The position numbers and the translations under genes are program-made. 64,000 nt of DNA from Fodinibacter sp963763015 (GTDB lineage Bacteria > Actinomycetota > Actinomycetes > Actinomycetales > Dermatophilaceae): positions 62,001 to 126,000 of the forward strand of contig CAVXML010000010.1 of the NCBI GenBank assembly GCA_963763015.1. The letters run 5' to 3'. This document shows, piece by piece, positions 36,661 through 44,324 of this stretch (position 1 is the stretch's first letter; each line of letters starts with the position of its first letter). The notes under the pieces were generated by a model that worked only from the letters and a program-made list of their open reading frames with translations, had not been told where the DNA came from and did not search any database.

Positions 36661-38288
36661 CCCGTCGCCGCCTCGCCTCGGGGATCGCCGGGGCCGCCGG
36701 GCTCATCGCGGTCACGACGCTGCTCGCCCGGGTCGTGGGGTTCGCCCGCGTCCTGGTGTTCGCCGACGCCGTGCGGGCAGGTGGGGTCGGCGGGGTGTAC
36801 CAGAGCGTCAACGCGTTGCCCAACGTGCTCTTCGAGGTCGCCGCCGGCGGCGTCCTGGCGGCGGTCGCCGTGCCGCTCATCGCCCACCGGCTGGGAGCCG
36901 GGGAGCGCGACCGGGCCGACCACACGGCATCCGTGCTGCTGACCTGGACCCTTCTCGTCCTCGTGCCCCTCGGAGCCCTGCTGTGGCTGCTGGCCCCCTG
37001 GGTCTGCGCGGCGTTCATCCCGGACACCGACCCGCGGGCTCCCGAGGTCGCCGCCACGCTGCTGCGGATCTTCGCGGTGCAGGTGCCGCTGTACGGGCTG
37101 GGCATCATCCTCACCGGCCTGCTCCACGCGCACCGCCGCTTCCTCGGCGCCTCGCTGGCGCCCCTGGCCTCCTCCGTCGTCGTGCTCATCTCCTACCTCT
37201 GGTACGGCTCGATCGTCGATGGGCAGACCGCCCCCTCACTGGTGAGCGACGAGGCGATCCGGGTGCTCGGCTGGGGCACCACGCTCGGGGTCGTCGTGCT
37301 CTCTGTGCCGCTGGTCGTCCCGGCGGTGCGCACCGGGTGGCGGTGGCGGCCGGCACTGCGGGTGCCACGCGACGACGCCCGCCGCATCGGCTCGCTCGCG
37401 GGCGCGGGGATCCTCGCGCTCATGGCCCAGCAGGCAGCGGTGCTCACGACGCTGTGGCTGGCCGGCCAGTCCGGTGACAGCGGCACCTTCCCCGTGTACC
37501 AGTACGCCCAGGCTGTCTACCTCCTGCCGTATGCCGTGCTCGCCGTGCCGGTGGCGACCAGCGCGTTCCCGGCGCTGGCGGCCCGGACCGGCGCCGGGGA
37601 GGACGTCAGCGAGACGCTGGCGCGTGCGATGCGCGCCGTCCTGGTCCTCACAGGCCTCTCCGTCGGCGTTCTCGTGGCCGCAGCCCCGGCGATCGGGGCC
37701 TTCTTCTCGCTGCTCGACGCCCGGCGAGGGAGCGGGGCGGCCAGCACGACCGCCCTGTCGGCCCTGCCGGCGACGCTCGTCGCCTACGCACCAGGCCTGG
37801 TGGGCTTCGGCCTCACGGCGCTGCTGACCAGGGCCCTCTACGTGCGGGGCCGGCCGACCGACGCCGGCCTGGCGGCCGCGCTCGGCTGGATCATCGCCGC
37901 CCTGCTGCCGCTCGTGCTGCTTCGCGACGGTGAGCCGCCCGGAGACACCCTGCGCGTTCTCGGCATCGCCTCGACCCTCGGGATGACGGTCTCCGGCACC
38001 GCGCTCGTCCTCCTCGTCCGCCGCACATGGGGTTCGGTGGCCACCCGGGGTGCGGGGCGGACCACGGGGGCCCTCGTGGTGGCGGCCGCCATTGCCGTCG
38101 TCGTCGGTGACCTGGTCACCCGGGACCGGCCGATGGACGACCTCGTCGAGGCGGTCGTCGTCGGCGTCGTCGCGGGTGCGTTGGCGCTCCTTGCGGGGGT
38201 CCTCACGCTGGTCGTCGGGGACCGGGAGATGATGTCGGAGGTCCTGAGCCGCGGGCGGGCGCGGCGTCGAGCGGGGAGGTCGGCATGA
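36657..38288 (+). CDS. murJ: MurJ/MviN-family lipid II flippase
   Basis: A 543-residue protein with about 14 membrane segments of the MOP superfamily. The N-terminus (GIAGAAGLIAVTTLLARVVG followed by FARVLVF) and the loop YQSVNALPNVLFEVAAGG are typical of MurJ. It flips lipid-linked peptidoglycan precursor to the outer leaflet. It is shorter than the mycobacterial form, which has a pseudokinase extension, and may be one of two MurJ-type proteins in the genome. ATGA overlap upstream and downstream. Confidence 0.87.
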   Translation: MTRRRLASGIAGAAGLIAVTTLLARVVGFARVLVFADAVRAGGVGGVYQSVNALPNVLFEVAAGGVLAAVAVPLIAHRLGAGERDRADHTASVLLTWTLLVLVPLGALLWLLAPWVCAAFIPDTDPRAPEVAATLLRIFAVQVPLYGLGIILTGLLHAHRRFLGASLAPLASSVVVLISYLWYGSIVDGQTAPSLVSDEAIRVLGWGTTLGVVVLSVPLVVPAVRTGWRWRPALRVPRDDARRIGSLAGAGILALMAQQAAVLTTLWLAGQSGDSGTFPVYQYAQAVYLLPYAVLAVPVATSAFPALAARTGAGEDVSETLARAMRAVLVLTGLSVGVLVAAAPAIGAFFSLLDARRGSGAASTTALSALPATLVAYAPGLVGFGLTALLTRALYVRGRPTDAGLAAALGWIIAALLPLVLLRDGEPPGDTLRVLGIASTLGMTVSGTALVLLVRRTWGSVATRGAGRTTGALVVAAAIAVVVGDLVTRDRPMDDLVEAVVVGVVAGALALLAGVLTLVVGDREMMSEVLSRGRARRRAGRSA

Positions 38289-39382
38289 GGGTCCTCCAGG
38301 TCCTCGGCACGAGTGCGGGTGGGGTGGGCAGCCACGTCCACGACCTCGTCGGGTCGCTGGCCGCCGACGGGCACGAGGTCGTCGTGGCCTGCCCTCCGCC
38401 GGTCGAGGAGCACTTCCGCTTCGGGGACCTCAGGGCCGCGGTTGTCGGCCTCGAGGTGTCCGACCGACCCCACCCGGCTCGTGACGCCCGCGCGGTTCGC
38501 GACCTGACGGGGCTGGCCGCCCCGGCCGACCTGGTGCACGCGCACGGACTCCGGGCAGGGGCGCTGGCGGTGCTGGCCACCGCGCGCGTCGATGTCCCCG
38601 TGGTCGTCACCCTCCACAACGCAGCCCCCTCCGGTGCCTTGAACGGCGCCGTCTTCGCGGCCCTCGAACGGGTGGTGGCCCGGGGGAGCGCCCTCGTCCT
38701 GGGCGTGTCGCCCGACCTCGTGCAGCGGATGGAGCGGCTCGGGGCCCGTAGGACCGGGCTCGCGGTCGTCGCCGCACCGCCGCGGCGCGAGGCGGCCCGT
38801 GACCGGTACGCGGTACGCGCCGCCCTCGGGCTGGACGCCACGACCTCGCTTGTGGTCGTCGTGGCCAGGCTGGCCCCCCAGAAGGGGCTGGACCTGCTCC
38901 TCGACGCGCACCAGGAGCTGAGCGGCGACGACCTGGACCTCGTCACGGTGGTCGCGGGGGACGGGCCACTGCGCGCGGAGCTGCAGGCTCGGATCGACGC
39001 CGAGCACCTGCCCGTCCGCCTCCTCGGGCACCGGTCCGACGTGCCCGACCTCCTCGCAGCGGCCGACGTGGTGGTCTCCAGCGCGCGGTGGGAGGGCCAG
39101 CCGGTCGGGCTCCAGCAGGCCCTGCACGCGGGGGCCGCAGTCGTGGCGACCGACGTCGGGGGGACCGCGGCGGTCGTGGGGGACGCGGCCCTGCTCGTCC
39201 CGCCCGCCGACGCGGTCTCGCTGTCGCGCGGCATCCGTGACGTCCTGCGCCACGGGTCGGTGCGTGACGACCTGCGCTCGAAGGCGGTGGAGCGGGCCGA
39301 GCACCTGCCCACAGCGGACGACGCGCTCGACGCCGCGCTCACGGCGTACCGAGACGTGCTCGCCGCGCAGCGCCGCGCCTGA
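38285..39382 (+). CDS. Glycosyltransferase family 4-like protein
   Basis: A 365-residue GT-B glycosyltransferase. It has the N-terminal acceptor domain (LQVLGTSAGGVGSHVHDLVG) and the C-terminal donor domain with VVARLAPQKGLDLLLDA, VRLLGHRSDVPDLLAAADVV and the E-x7-E-like SARWEGQPVGLQQALHAG. It presumably transfers a nucleotide-activated sugar in the envelope; donor and acceptor are unknown. Last gene of the steA-steB-GT-murJ-GT run, overlapping murJ by ATGA. Confidence 0.88.
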   Translation: MRVLQVLGTSAGGVGSHVHDLVGSLAADGHEVVVACPPPVEEHFRFGDLRAAVVGLEVSDRPHPARDARAVRDLTGLAAPADLVHAHGLRAGALAVLATARVDVPVVVTLHNAAPSGALNGAVFAALERVVARGSALVLGVSPDLVQRMERLGARRTGLAVVAAPPRREAARDRYAVRAALGLDATTSLVVVVARLAPQKGLDLLLDAHQELSGDDLDLVTVVAGDGPLRAELQARIDAEHLPVRLLGHRSDVPDLLAAADVVVSSARWEGQPVGLQQALHAGAAVVATDVGGTAAVVGDAALLVPPADAVSLSRGIRDVLRHGSVRDDLRSKAVERAEHLPTADDALDAALTAYRDVLAAQRRA

Positions 39383-39457
39383 GTCGGCGTGACCGACGAC
39401 GAGACGACCGCCGGCGACGCGCCGGAGCGACGGTCCGGTCACGTCCGGTCCATGACG

Positions 39458-39463
39458 TATCGT
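39458..39463 (+). promoter_or_regulatory. Putative -10 (TATCGT) for pyrG
   Basis: TATCGT ends 9 nt before GTG 39472, in an 89-nt gap. It supports GTG 39472 as the start of a leaderless mRNA; the TTG at 39463 overlaps the hexamer itself. Confidence 0.45.
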
Positions 39464-39471
39464 TGAAGCCC

Positions 39472-41184
39472 GTGGTGCTCCAGACGAAACAGATCTTCGT
39501 GACCGGAGGCGTTGCCTCCTCACTCGGCAAGGGGCTCACGGCCTCCTCCCTCGGACACCTGCTCCGCGCACGCGGCCTGCGCGTGACGATGCAGAAGCTG
39601 GACCCGTACCTCAACGTGGATCCCGGCACCATGAACCCCTTCCAGCACGGCGAGGTCTTCGTGACCGACGACGGCGCCGAGACCGACCTCGACATCGGGC
39701 ACTACGAGCGGTTCCTCGACGTCAGCCTTCGCGGCAGCGCCAACGTGACCACCGGCCAGGTCTACAACCGGGTCATCCAACGCGAGCGCCGGGGCGAGTA
39801 CCTCGGTGACACGGTGCAGGTCATCCCGCACATCACCAACGAGCTCAAGGTCCGGATGCGGGCCCAGGCAGCGGGGTCGCCCGGCGTCGCGGACGCCGAG
39901 GCTCCCGACATCGTCATCACCGAGATCGGGGGCACGGTCGGGGACATCGAGTCCCTCCCCTTCCTCGAGGCGGCGCGGCAGGTGCGCCACGACCTCGGCC
40001 GTGACAACGTCTTCTTCCTCCACGTCTCGCTCGTGCCCTACCTCGCGCCGAGCGGCGAGCTCAAGACCAAGCCGACGCAGCACTCGGTGGCCGCCCTGCG
40101 CCAGGTCGGCATCCAGCCCGACGCGCTCGTGCTGCGCGCCGACCGGGAGATCCCGGAGTCGATCAAGCGCAAGATCAGCCTCATGTGCGACGTCGACACC
40201 GACGCTGTCGCCGCGGCCGTCGACGCGCCGAGCATCTACGACATCCCGAAGGTCCTCCACCGGGAAGGGTTGGACGCGTACGTGATCCGCCGCCTCGGCC
40301 TCACCTTTCGTGACGTCGACTGGACCGACTGGGACCTCCTTCTCGATCGGGTGCACGAGCCCGAGCACGAGGTCGAGGTCGCGCTCGTCGGCAAGTACAT
40401 CGACCTGCCGGACGCCTACCTCTCGGTCACCGAGGCCCTGCGCGCGGGTGGCTTCCACCACGACGCCAAGGTGCGCATCCGGTGGGTCGCCTCCGACACC
40501 TGCGAGACCGAGGCCGGCGCGCAGAGGGCACTCGGCGGGGTCGACGCGGTGCTCGTGCCCGGGGGGTTCGGGGTGCGGGGCATCGAGGGCAAGGTCGGTG
40601 CGCTGCGCTGGGCCCGGGAGCGGGCCGTGCCGACCCTGGGCATCTGCCTCGGCCTCCAGTGCATGGTCATCGAGTACGCCCGAGGCGTCGCCGGCATCGC
40701 GGGCGCCAGCTCGACGGAGTTCGACCCGGGCACCAGCGCACCGGTGATCGCGACCATGGAGGAGCAGAAGGCGTTCGTCGAGGGGGCCGGAGACCTCGGT
40801 GGGACGATGCGCCTGGGCAGCCAGCCGGCATCCCTCGTCGCCGGGTCGGTGGTCGCCGCGGCGTACGGGGCGACGACCGTCGACGAGCGGCACCGCCACC
40901 GCTACGAGGTCAACGACTCGTACCGGCCGGCGCTCGAGGACGCCGGCCTGCGGATCAGCGGAACACACCCCGACCTCGGGCTCGTCGAGTTCGTCGAGCT
41001 GCCTCCCGAGGTCCATCCGTACTACGTTGCGACGCAAGCGCACCCGGAGTTCAAGTCGCGACCGACTCGCGCGCACCCGCTCTTCGCGGGCCTCATCGGC
41101 GCAGCGATCGAGCAGCAGCGGGCCGCGCGCCTGGTCGAGGTCGAGCGTCCGCGCCACCACGAGCACGCCGAGGCCCATGCCTGA
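39472..41184 (+). CDS. pyrG: CTP synthase
   Basis: Converts UTP to CTP using glutamine and ATP; 570 residues. N-terminal synthetase domain with FVTGGVASSLGKGLTASSLG and the UTP site around IPESIKRKISLMCDV; C-terminal class I amidotransferase with the nucleophile Cys in LGICLGLQCM and the catalytic His/Glu in AQAHPEFKSRP. Start GTG 39472 from the -10 geometry; TTG 39463 would add three residues. Overlaps the Nudix gene by 8 nt. Confidence 0.96.
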   Translation: MVLQTKQIFVTGGVASSLGKGLTASSLGHLLRARGLRVTMQKLDPYLNVDPGTMNPFQHGEVFVTDDGAETDLDIGHYERFLDVSLRGSANVTTGQVYNRVIQRERRGEYLGDTVQVIPHITNELKVRMRAQAAGSPGVADAEAPDIVITEIGGTVGDIESLPFLEAARQVRHDLGRDNVFFLHVSLVPYLAPSGELKTKPTQHSVAALRQVGIQPDALVLRADREIPESIKRKISLMCDVDTDAVAAAVDAPSIYDIPKVLHREGLDAYVIRRLGLTFRDVDWTDWDLLLDRVHEPEHEVEVALVGKYIDLPDAYLSVTEALRAGGFHHDAKVRIRWVASDTCETEAGAQRALGGVDAVLVPGGFGVRGIEGKVGALRWARERAVPTLGICLGLQCMVIEYARGVAGIAGASSTEFDPGTSAPVIATMEEQKAFVEGAGDLGGTMRLGSQPASLVAGSVVAAAYGATTVDERHRHRYEVNDSYRPALEDAGLRISGTHPDLGLVEFVELPPEVHPYYVATQAHPEFKSRPTRAHPLFAGLIGAAIEQQRAARLVEVERPRHHEHAEAHA

Positions 41185-41812
41185 CCGGCTGCGCGACCGG
41201 GTCGACCCCCGGCCGGTGCTCTCCTCCGAGCTCGTGCTCGACGGCCTCGTCTGGGACGTGCGTCGCGAGCGGGTGGACCTCGGTGCGGGTGGCGTGGTGA
41301 CCCGGGACTTCCTCGACCACACCGGTGCGGTGGCCGTGCTCGCCCTCGACGACGACGAGCGGGTCGTGCTCGTGCAGCAGTACCGCCACCCGGCGGGGGT
41401 CTTCGACTGGGAGCTGCCGGCGGGGCTCCTGGACGTCGACGGCGAGCAGCCGCACCTCACGGCGGCCCGTGAGCTGCACGAGGAGACGGACCTGGTTGCG
41501 GGGGAGTGGCACCTCCTCCTGGACCACTACGCGAGCCCCGGTGGCTCGAGCGAGGCACTGCGGGTGTTCCTCGCCCGCGACCTGCGAGCGGTTCCCGAGC
41601 ACGAGCAGTACACGCGAGACGGCGAGGAGCTCGGGATGCCGGTCCGTCGCGTCCCGCTCGACGAGCTCGTCGACGCGGTTCTGGCCGGCGACCTGCACAA
41701 CGGGACGCTCATGATCTCGGTCCTCGCCGCGGCTCGGCTGCGTGAGCGCGGATGGGTGGGCCTGCGCTCGCTCGACGAGCCGTGGTGGATCCGTCCGCCC
41801 CGGCGCGGCTGA
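41177..41812 (+). CDS. Nudix hydrolase, ADP-ribose pyrophosphatase type
   Basis: A 211-residue Nudix enzyme probably hydrolysing ADP-ribose or related nucleotide sugars. The Nudix box is present as GLLDVDGEQ followed by AARELHEETDL, with the catalytic REL.EE residues; the final Gly of the consensus is replaced by Asp. The upstream QQYRHPAGVFDWELPAG matches the ADPRase subgroup. It follows pyrG directly, an arrangement widespread in actinobacteria. Confidence 0.9.
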   Translation: MPDRLRDRVDPRPVLSSELVLDGLVWDVRRERVDLGAGGVVTRDFLDHTGAVAVLALDDDERVVLVQQYRHPAGVFDWELPAGLLDVDGEQPHLTAARELHEETDLVAGEWHLLLDHYASPGGSSEALRVFLARDLRAVPEHEQYTRDGEELGMPVRRVPLDELVDAVLAGDLHNGTLMISVLAAARLRERGWVGLRSLDEPWWIRPPRRG

Positions 41813-41820
41813 CCGAGCCG

Positions 41821-42270
41821 GTGAGCACCTTCGGAGCCGGCGCCGCCCCGGCCCGACCGGACGGCCCCGCGCCCTGCCCGTGCGGGGGCCTGCCGTCGGG
41901 GGCGGGACTGGCGGACTGCTGCGGTCCGCTCCTGCGCGGCGAGGTTCTCGCCACCACGGCGGAGCGCCTGATGCGCTCGCGCTACACCGCCTACGTCGTG
42001 GGTGACGGGGCCCACCTGTTCCGCACCTGGCACGCCCGAACCCGGCCGGACGACACGGCGCCCGACCCCCGGGTCCGCTGGCTCGGCCTCGAGGTGCTCG
42101 ACGTCGTCGACGGTGGTGAGGGCGACGCCGCGGGAGTGGTGGAGTTCCGTGCCCGCTGGAGCAGTGGCGACGAGGGACCGGTGCGCCGCGGTGAGCTCCA
42201 TGAGCGGAGCCGGTTCACCCGGAGAGCGGGCCGCTGGGTGTACGTGGACGGCGAGGCCGCGCAGCCCTGA
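41821..42270 (+). CDS. YchJ/UPF0225-family SEC-C motif protein
   Basis: A 149-residue protein whose N-terminal part has a Cys cluster (CPCGGLPSG...CCGPLLRG) typical of the SEC-C metal-binding motif. The TAERLMRSRYTAYVVGD and FRARWSSGDEG..HERSRF regions define the YchJ (DUF1186/UPF0225) family with an NTF2-like fold. Function is unknown. GTG 41821 starts 8 nt after the Nudix stop. Confidence 0.85.
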   Translation: MSTFGAGAAPARPDGPAPCPCGGLPSGAGLADCCGPLLRGEVLATTAERLMRSRYTAYVVGDGAHLFRTWHARTRPDDTAPDPRVRWLGLEVLDVVDGGEGDAAGVVEFRARWSSGDEGPVRRGELHERSRFTRRAGRWVYVDGEAAQP

Positions 42271-42317
42271 CCCACCGTTCGGGAGTGGACCGGGACTCGG
42301 CGACCTGACCGGCCACC

Positions 42318-42323
42318 TAGAAT
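42318..42323 (+). promoter_or_regulatory. Putative -10 (TAGAAT) for the MauE-thioredoxin gene
   Basis: TAGAAT ends 7 nt before GTG 42330 in the 59-nt gap after the YchJ-like gene, predicting a leaderless transcript. Confidence 0.5.
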
Positions 42324-42329
42324 GCCGCT

Positions 42330-43331
42330 GTGCCCGAGGCCCTGTCGATCGCCGCCCCCTTCCTCGTCGCCGTCGTCCTGGTCTGGAGCGCCATCGGCAA
42401 GCTTCGTGAGCCCGCCGTCGCGGCAGAGGGCTTCGCGGCCCTGCGCGTGCCCAGCGCGCTCTCCCGGCCGTGGATCATCCGGGGGCACCCGTGGGTCGAG
42501 CTGGCGTCGGCACTCCTCCTGGTCGTCGCCCCCGGCTGGTTGGGCGTGGTGGGTGCCGTGGCGGCCTTGGGCCTCATGGCTGCCTACCTCGTGCTGGTGG
42601 TCCGCGCCGTGCGGAGGGAGGAGGACGTCGACTGCGCGTGCTTCGGCGCCTGGGGTCCGGGGCGGGTGACGCAGCGGACCGTCTGGCGCAACGCCTGGCT
42701 GCTCCTCCTGGCCGCGCTCTCGGTGTGGGCGGCATCGGACGGGCGCTCGCTCATCGTCCGGACGGCCGACACGGACAGCGGGTGGTGGATCCTGGCCCTT
42801 GCCGCTGCACTCCTGACGGCGGCGGTGGTGCTCCTGCCCGAGACTGGTCGGTCTACCGTGGCGCCGGCCCACGAGCCCGACCGCTACGGTGACGACGAGG
42901 ACTACGTGCGGACGCGCACCCCCGCGGTGCCGGTTACCCTCGGAGACGGCAGCAGCCGCACCCTGCGTGAACTGGCTGCCTCGCGTGCCCAGCTGCTCCT
43001 CTTCGTCTCCACGGGCTGCGGGGGCTGCGTGGACGTCATCGCGGCGGCGCCACGGTGGCGCGAGCAAATCCCGCAGATCGACATCCGTCTCGTCGTCCGC
43101 GCCACCCCCGAGAGCTCGAAACTCACCTCGACCGATGAGCCGCTGACCGTCCACGATGTCCACTCCTGGGCGGGGGAGAGCTTCGGCACCCTTGGGACGC
43201 CCTCCGCGGTGCTGCTCGGCGTAGACGGCCACCTAGCGGGCGGCCCCGTCGCCGGGAGCGACGCCGTTCAGGAGTTCGTCGCGGACATCGAGCAGCAGGT
43301 CGCCGAGGCCATGGCGCCCTCCCAACCGTGA
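42330..43331 (+). CDS. MauE/DoxX-like membrane protein fused to a thioredoxin-like domain
   Basis: A 333-residue protein. Residues 1-170 contain about five membrane helices with the MauE-type DVDCACFG motif (Cys102 and Cys104). After a short linker, residues 195-325 form a thioredoxin-like domain with LLLFVSTGCGGCVDV (Cys230 and Cys233) and a cis-Pro-like GTPSAVLL. MauE is normally a separate partner of the thioredoxin-like MauD in methylamine dehydrogenase maturation; here both are in one chain. I infer a thiol-disulfide relay across the membrane. No methylamine genes are nearby. Confidence 0.8.
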   Translation: MPEALSIAAPFLVAVVLVWSAIGKLREPAVAAEGFAALRVPSALSRPWIIRGHPWVELASALLLVVAPGWLGVVGAVAALGLMAAYLVLVVRAVRREEDVDCACFGAWGPGRVTQRTVWRNAWLLLLAALSVWAASDGRSLIVRTADTDSGWWILALAAALLTAAVVLLPETGRSTVAPAHEPDRYGDDEDYVRTRTPAVPVTLGDGSSRTLRELAASRAQLLLFVSTGCGGCVDVIAAAPRWREQIPQIDIRLVVRATPESSKLTSTDEPLTVHDVHSWAGESFGTLGTPSAVLLGVDGHLAGGPVAGSDAVQEFVADIEQQVAEAMAPSQP

Positions 43332-43339
43332 CCGCCCTC

Positions 43340-43416
43340 CCCGACTTCGTCTGTCAGAGTGCGGCGACACGCCGCGCACACGGCGCGTCGCCCGCGATCT
43401 GACAGACGAAGTCGGG
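43340..43416 (+). repeat. 77-nt hairpin repeat element, copy 2
   Basis: A perfect 20-bp inverted repeat (43339-43358 with 43398-43417; CCCCGACTTCGTCTGTCAGA) encloses a 39-nt centre that is itself a near-palindrome (GCGGCGACACGCCG and CGGCGCGTCGCCCGC). The core measured between the same CCCGAC arm ends is 77 nt, identical to copy 1 at 9114-9190, and the reverse complement of copy 1 aligns with it throughout. It sits 8 nt after a stop codon and 34 nt before the next ATG, so it could also act as a terminator. Confidence 0.85.
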
Positions 43417-43450
43417 GAAGCAGGGGGCGGGCCGTGGTACGAACGAGGGC

Positions 43451-44173
43451 ATGTTCCTCGAGAACGTCGTCGTCGACGCGCAGCAACCGCAGCGGCTGGG
43501 CCGGTTCTGGGAGGCGCTCCTCGGGTGCGCCACCCTCACCGACGAGCCGGCCAGCTTCGAGACCCGGCTCACCGTGCCCGGCGGACCGGTCCTGGACCTC
43601 TGCTTCGAGCAGGTCGACGAGCCGCCGCGCCCGGGGCCTCGCCTGCACCTCGAGGTGAGCGGAGGCGAGCACCAGGGCGACGTCGTGGAGCGCGCGGTCG
43701 CGCTCGGGGCGCGGCACCTGGACATCGGCCAGGGCGACGTCCCGTGGGTGGTCCTCGCGGACCCGGAGGGCAACCCCTTCTGCGTCATGGAGGCGCGGCC
43801 CGAGTACGCCGTGTCGGGCCCGCTCTCCTCGTTGCCCCTCGACAGTGCCGACGTCGCCCGCGACGCCCGCTTCTGGTCGGAGCTGTCCGGCTGGCGTCCG
43901 GTCGAGGACGCAGCCCTGACCGCGCTGCGACACCCGAGCGGCCGAGGGCCCCTGCTGGAGCTCTGCCCCGAGCGCCGCCCGAAGGACGCCGAGGAGAAGA
44001 ACCGAGTGCACCTGGACCTCCGGCTCGAGCCCGACGACGACGGCCAGGAGGCGGTGGTGCGCATCCTCGACCTCGGGGGCTCGGAGTTCCACCACGACTG
44101 GGGCGACCTCCCGTGGCGGGTCTTCCGTGACCCCTCCGGGAACGAGGTGTGCCTCCTGCCCGCCCGCGGGTGA
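43451..44173 (+). CDS. Two-domain VOC (glyoxalase/bleomycin-resistance fold) protein
   Basis: A 240-residue protein with two VOC modules: residues 1-118 (FLENVVVDAQQPQRLGRFWE to DPEGNPFCVME) and 125-240 (DSADVARDARFWSELSGW to DPSGNEVCLLPA). The motif DPxGNxxC closes each half. VOC proteins bind metals and act as lyases, dioxygenases or drug-sequestering proteins; this subtype is usually uncharacterised. It stands alone after hairpin copy 2. Confidence 0.82.
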   Translation: MFLENVVVDAQQPQRLGRFWEALLGCATLTDEPASFETRLTVPGGPVLDLCFEQVDEPPRPGPRLHLEVSGGEHQGDVVERAVALGARHLDIGQGDVPWVVLADPEGNPFCVMEARPEYAVSGPLSSLPLDSADVARDARFWSELSGWRPVEDAALTALRHPSGRGPLLELCPERRPKDAEEKNRVHLDLRLEPDDDGQEAVVRILDLGGSEFHHDWGDLPWRVFRDPSGNEVCLLPARG

Positions 44174-44216
44174 CCCGGCCGTCACCCGAGGGCGGCGTCC
44201 GCTGCGCCGCAACCCG

Positions 44217-44246
44217 TTCGATCCACGATCGTCACCTCCGTAGACT
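44217..44246 (+). promoter_or_regulatory. Putative aspS promoter
   Basis: TTCGAT (44217-44222) and TAGACT (44241-44246) are 18 bp apart, about 80 nt before the aspS GTG. The leader between them and the start has a GC-rich hairpin (GCGGCCGATCGCGGCCGGC region). Confidence 0.45.
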
Positions 44247-44324
44247 GTCCCGGTCCGCGGACCCCGCGGCCGATCGCGGCCGGCGCGTCCGGCATCCGCC
44301 CCGCTTCCGACCGAAGGACGACCC

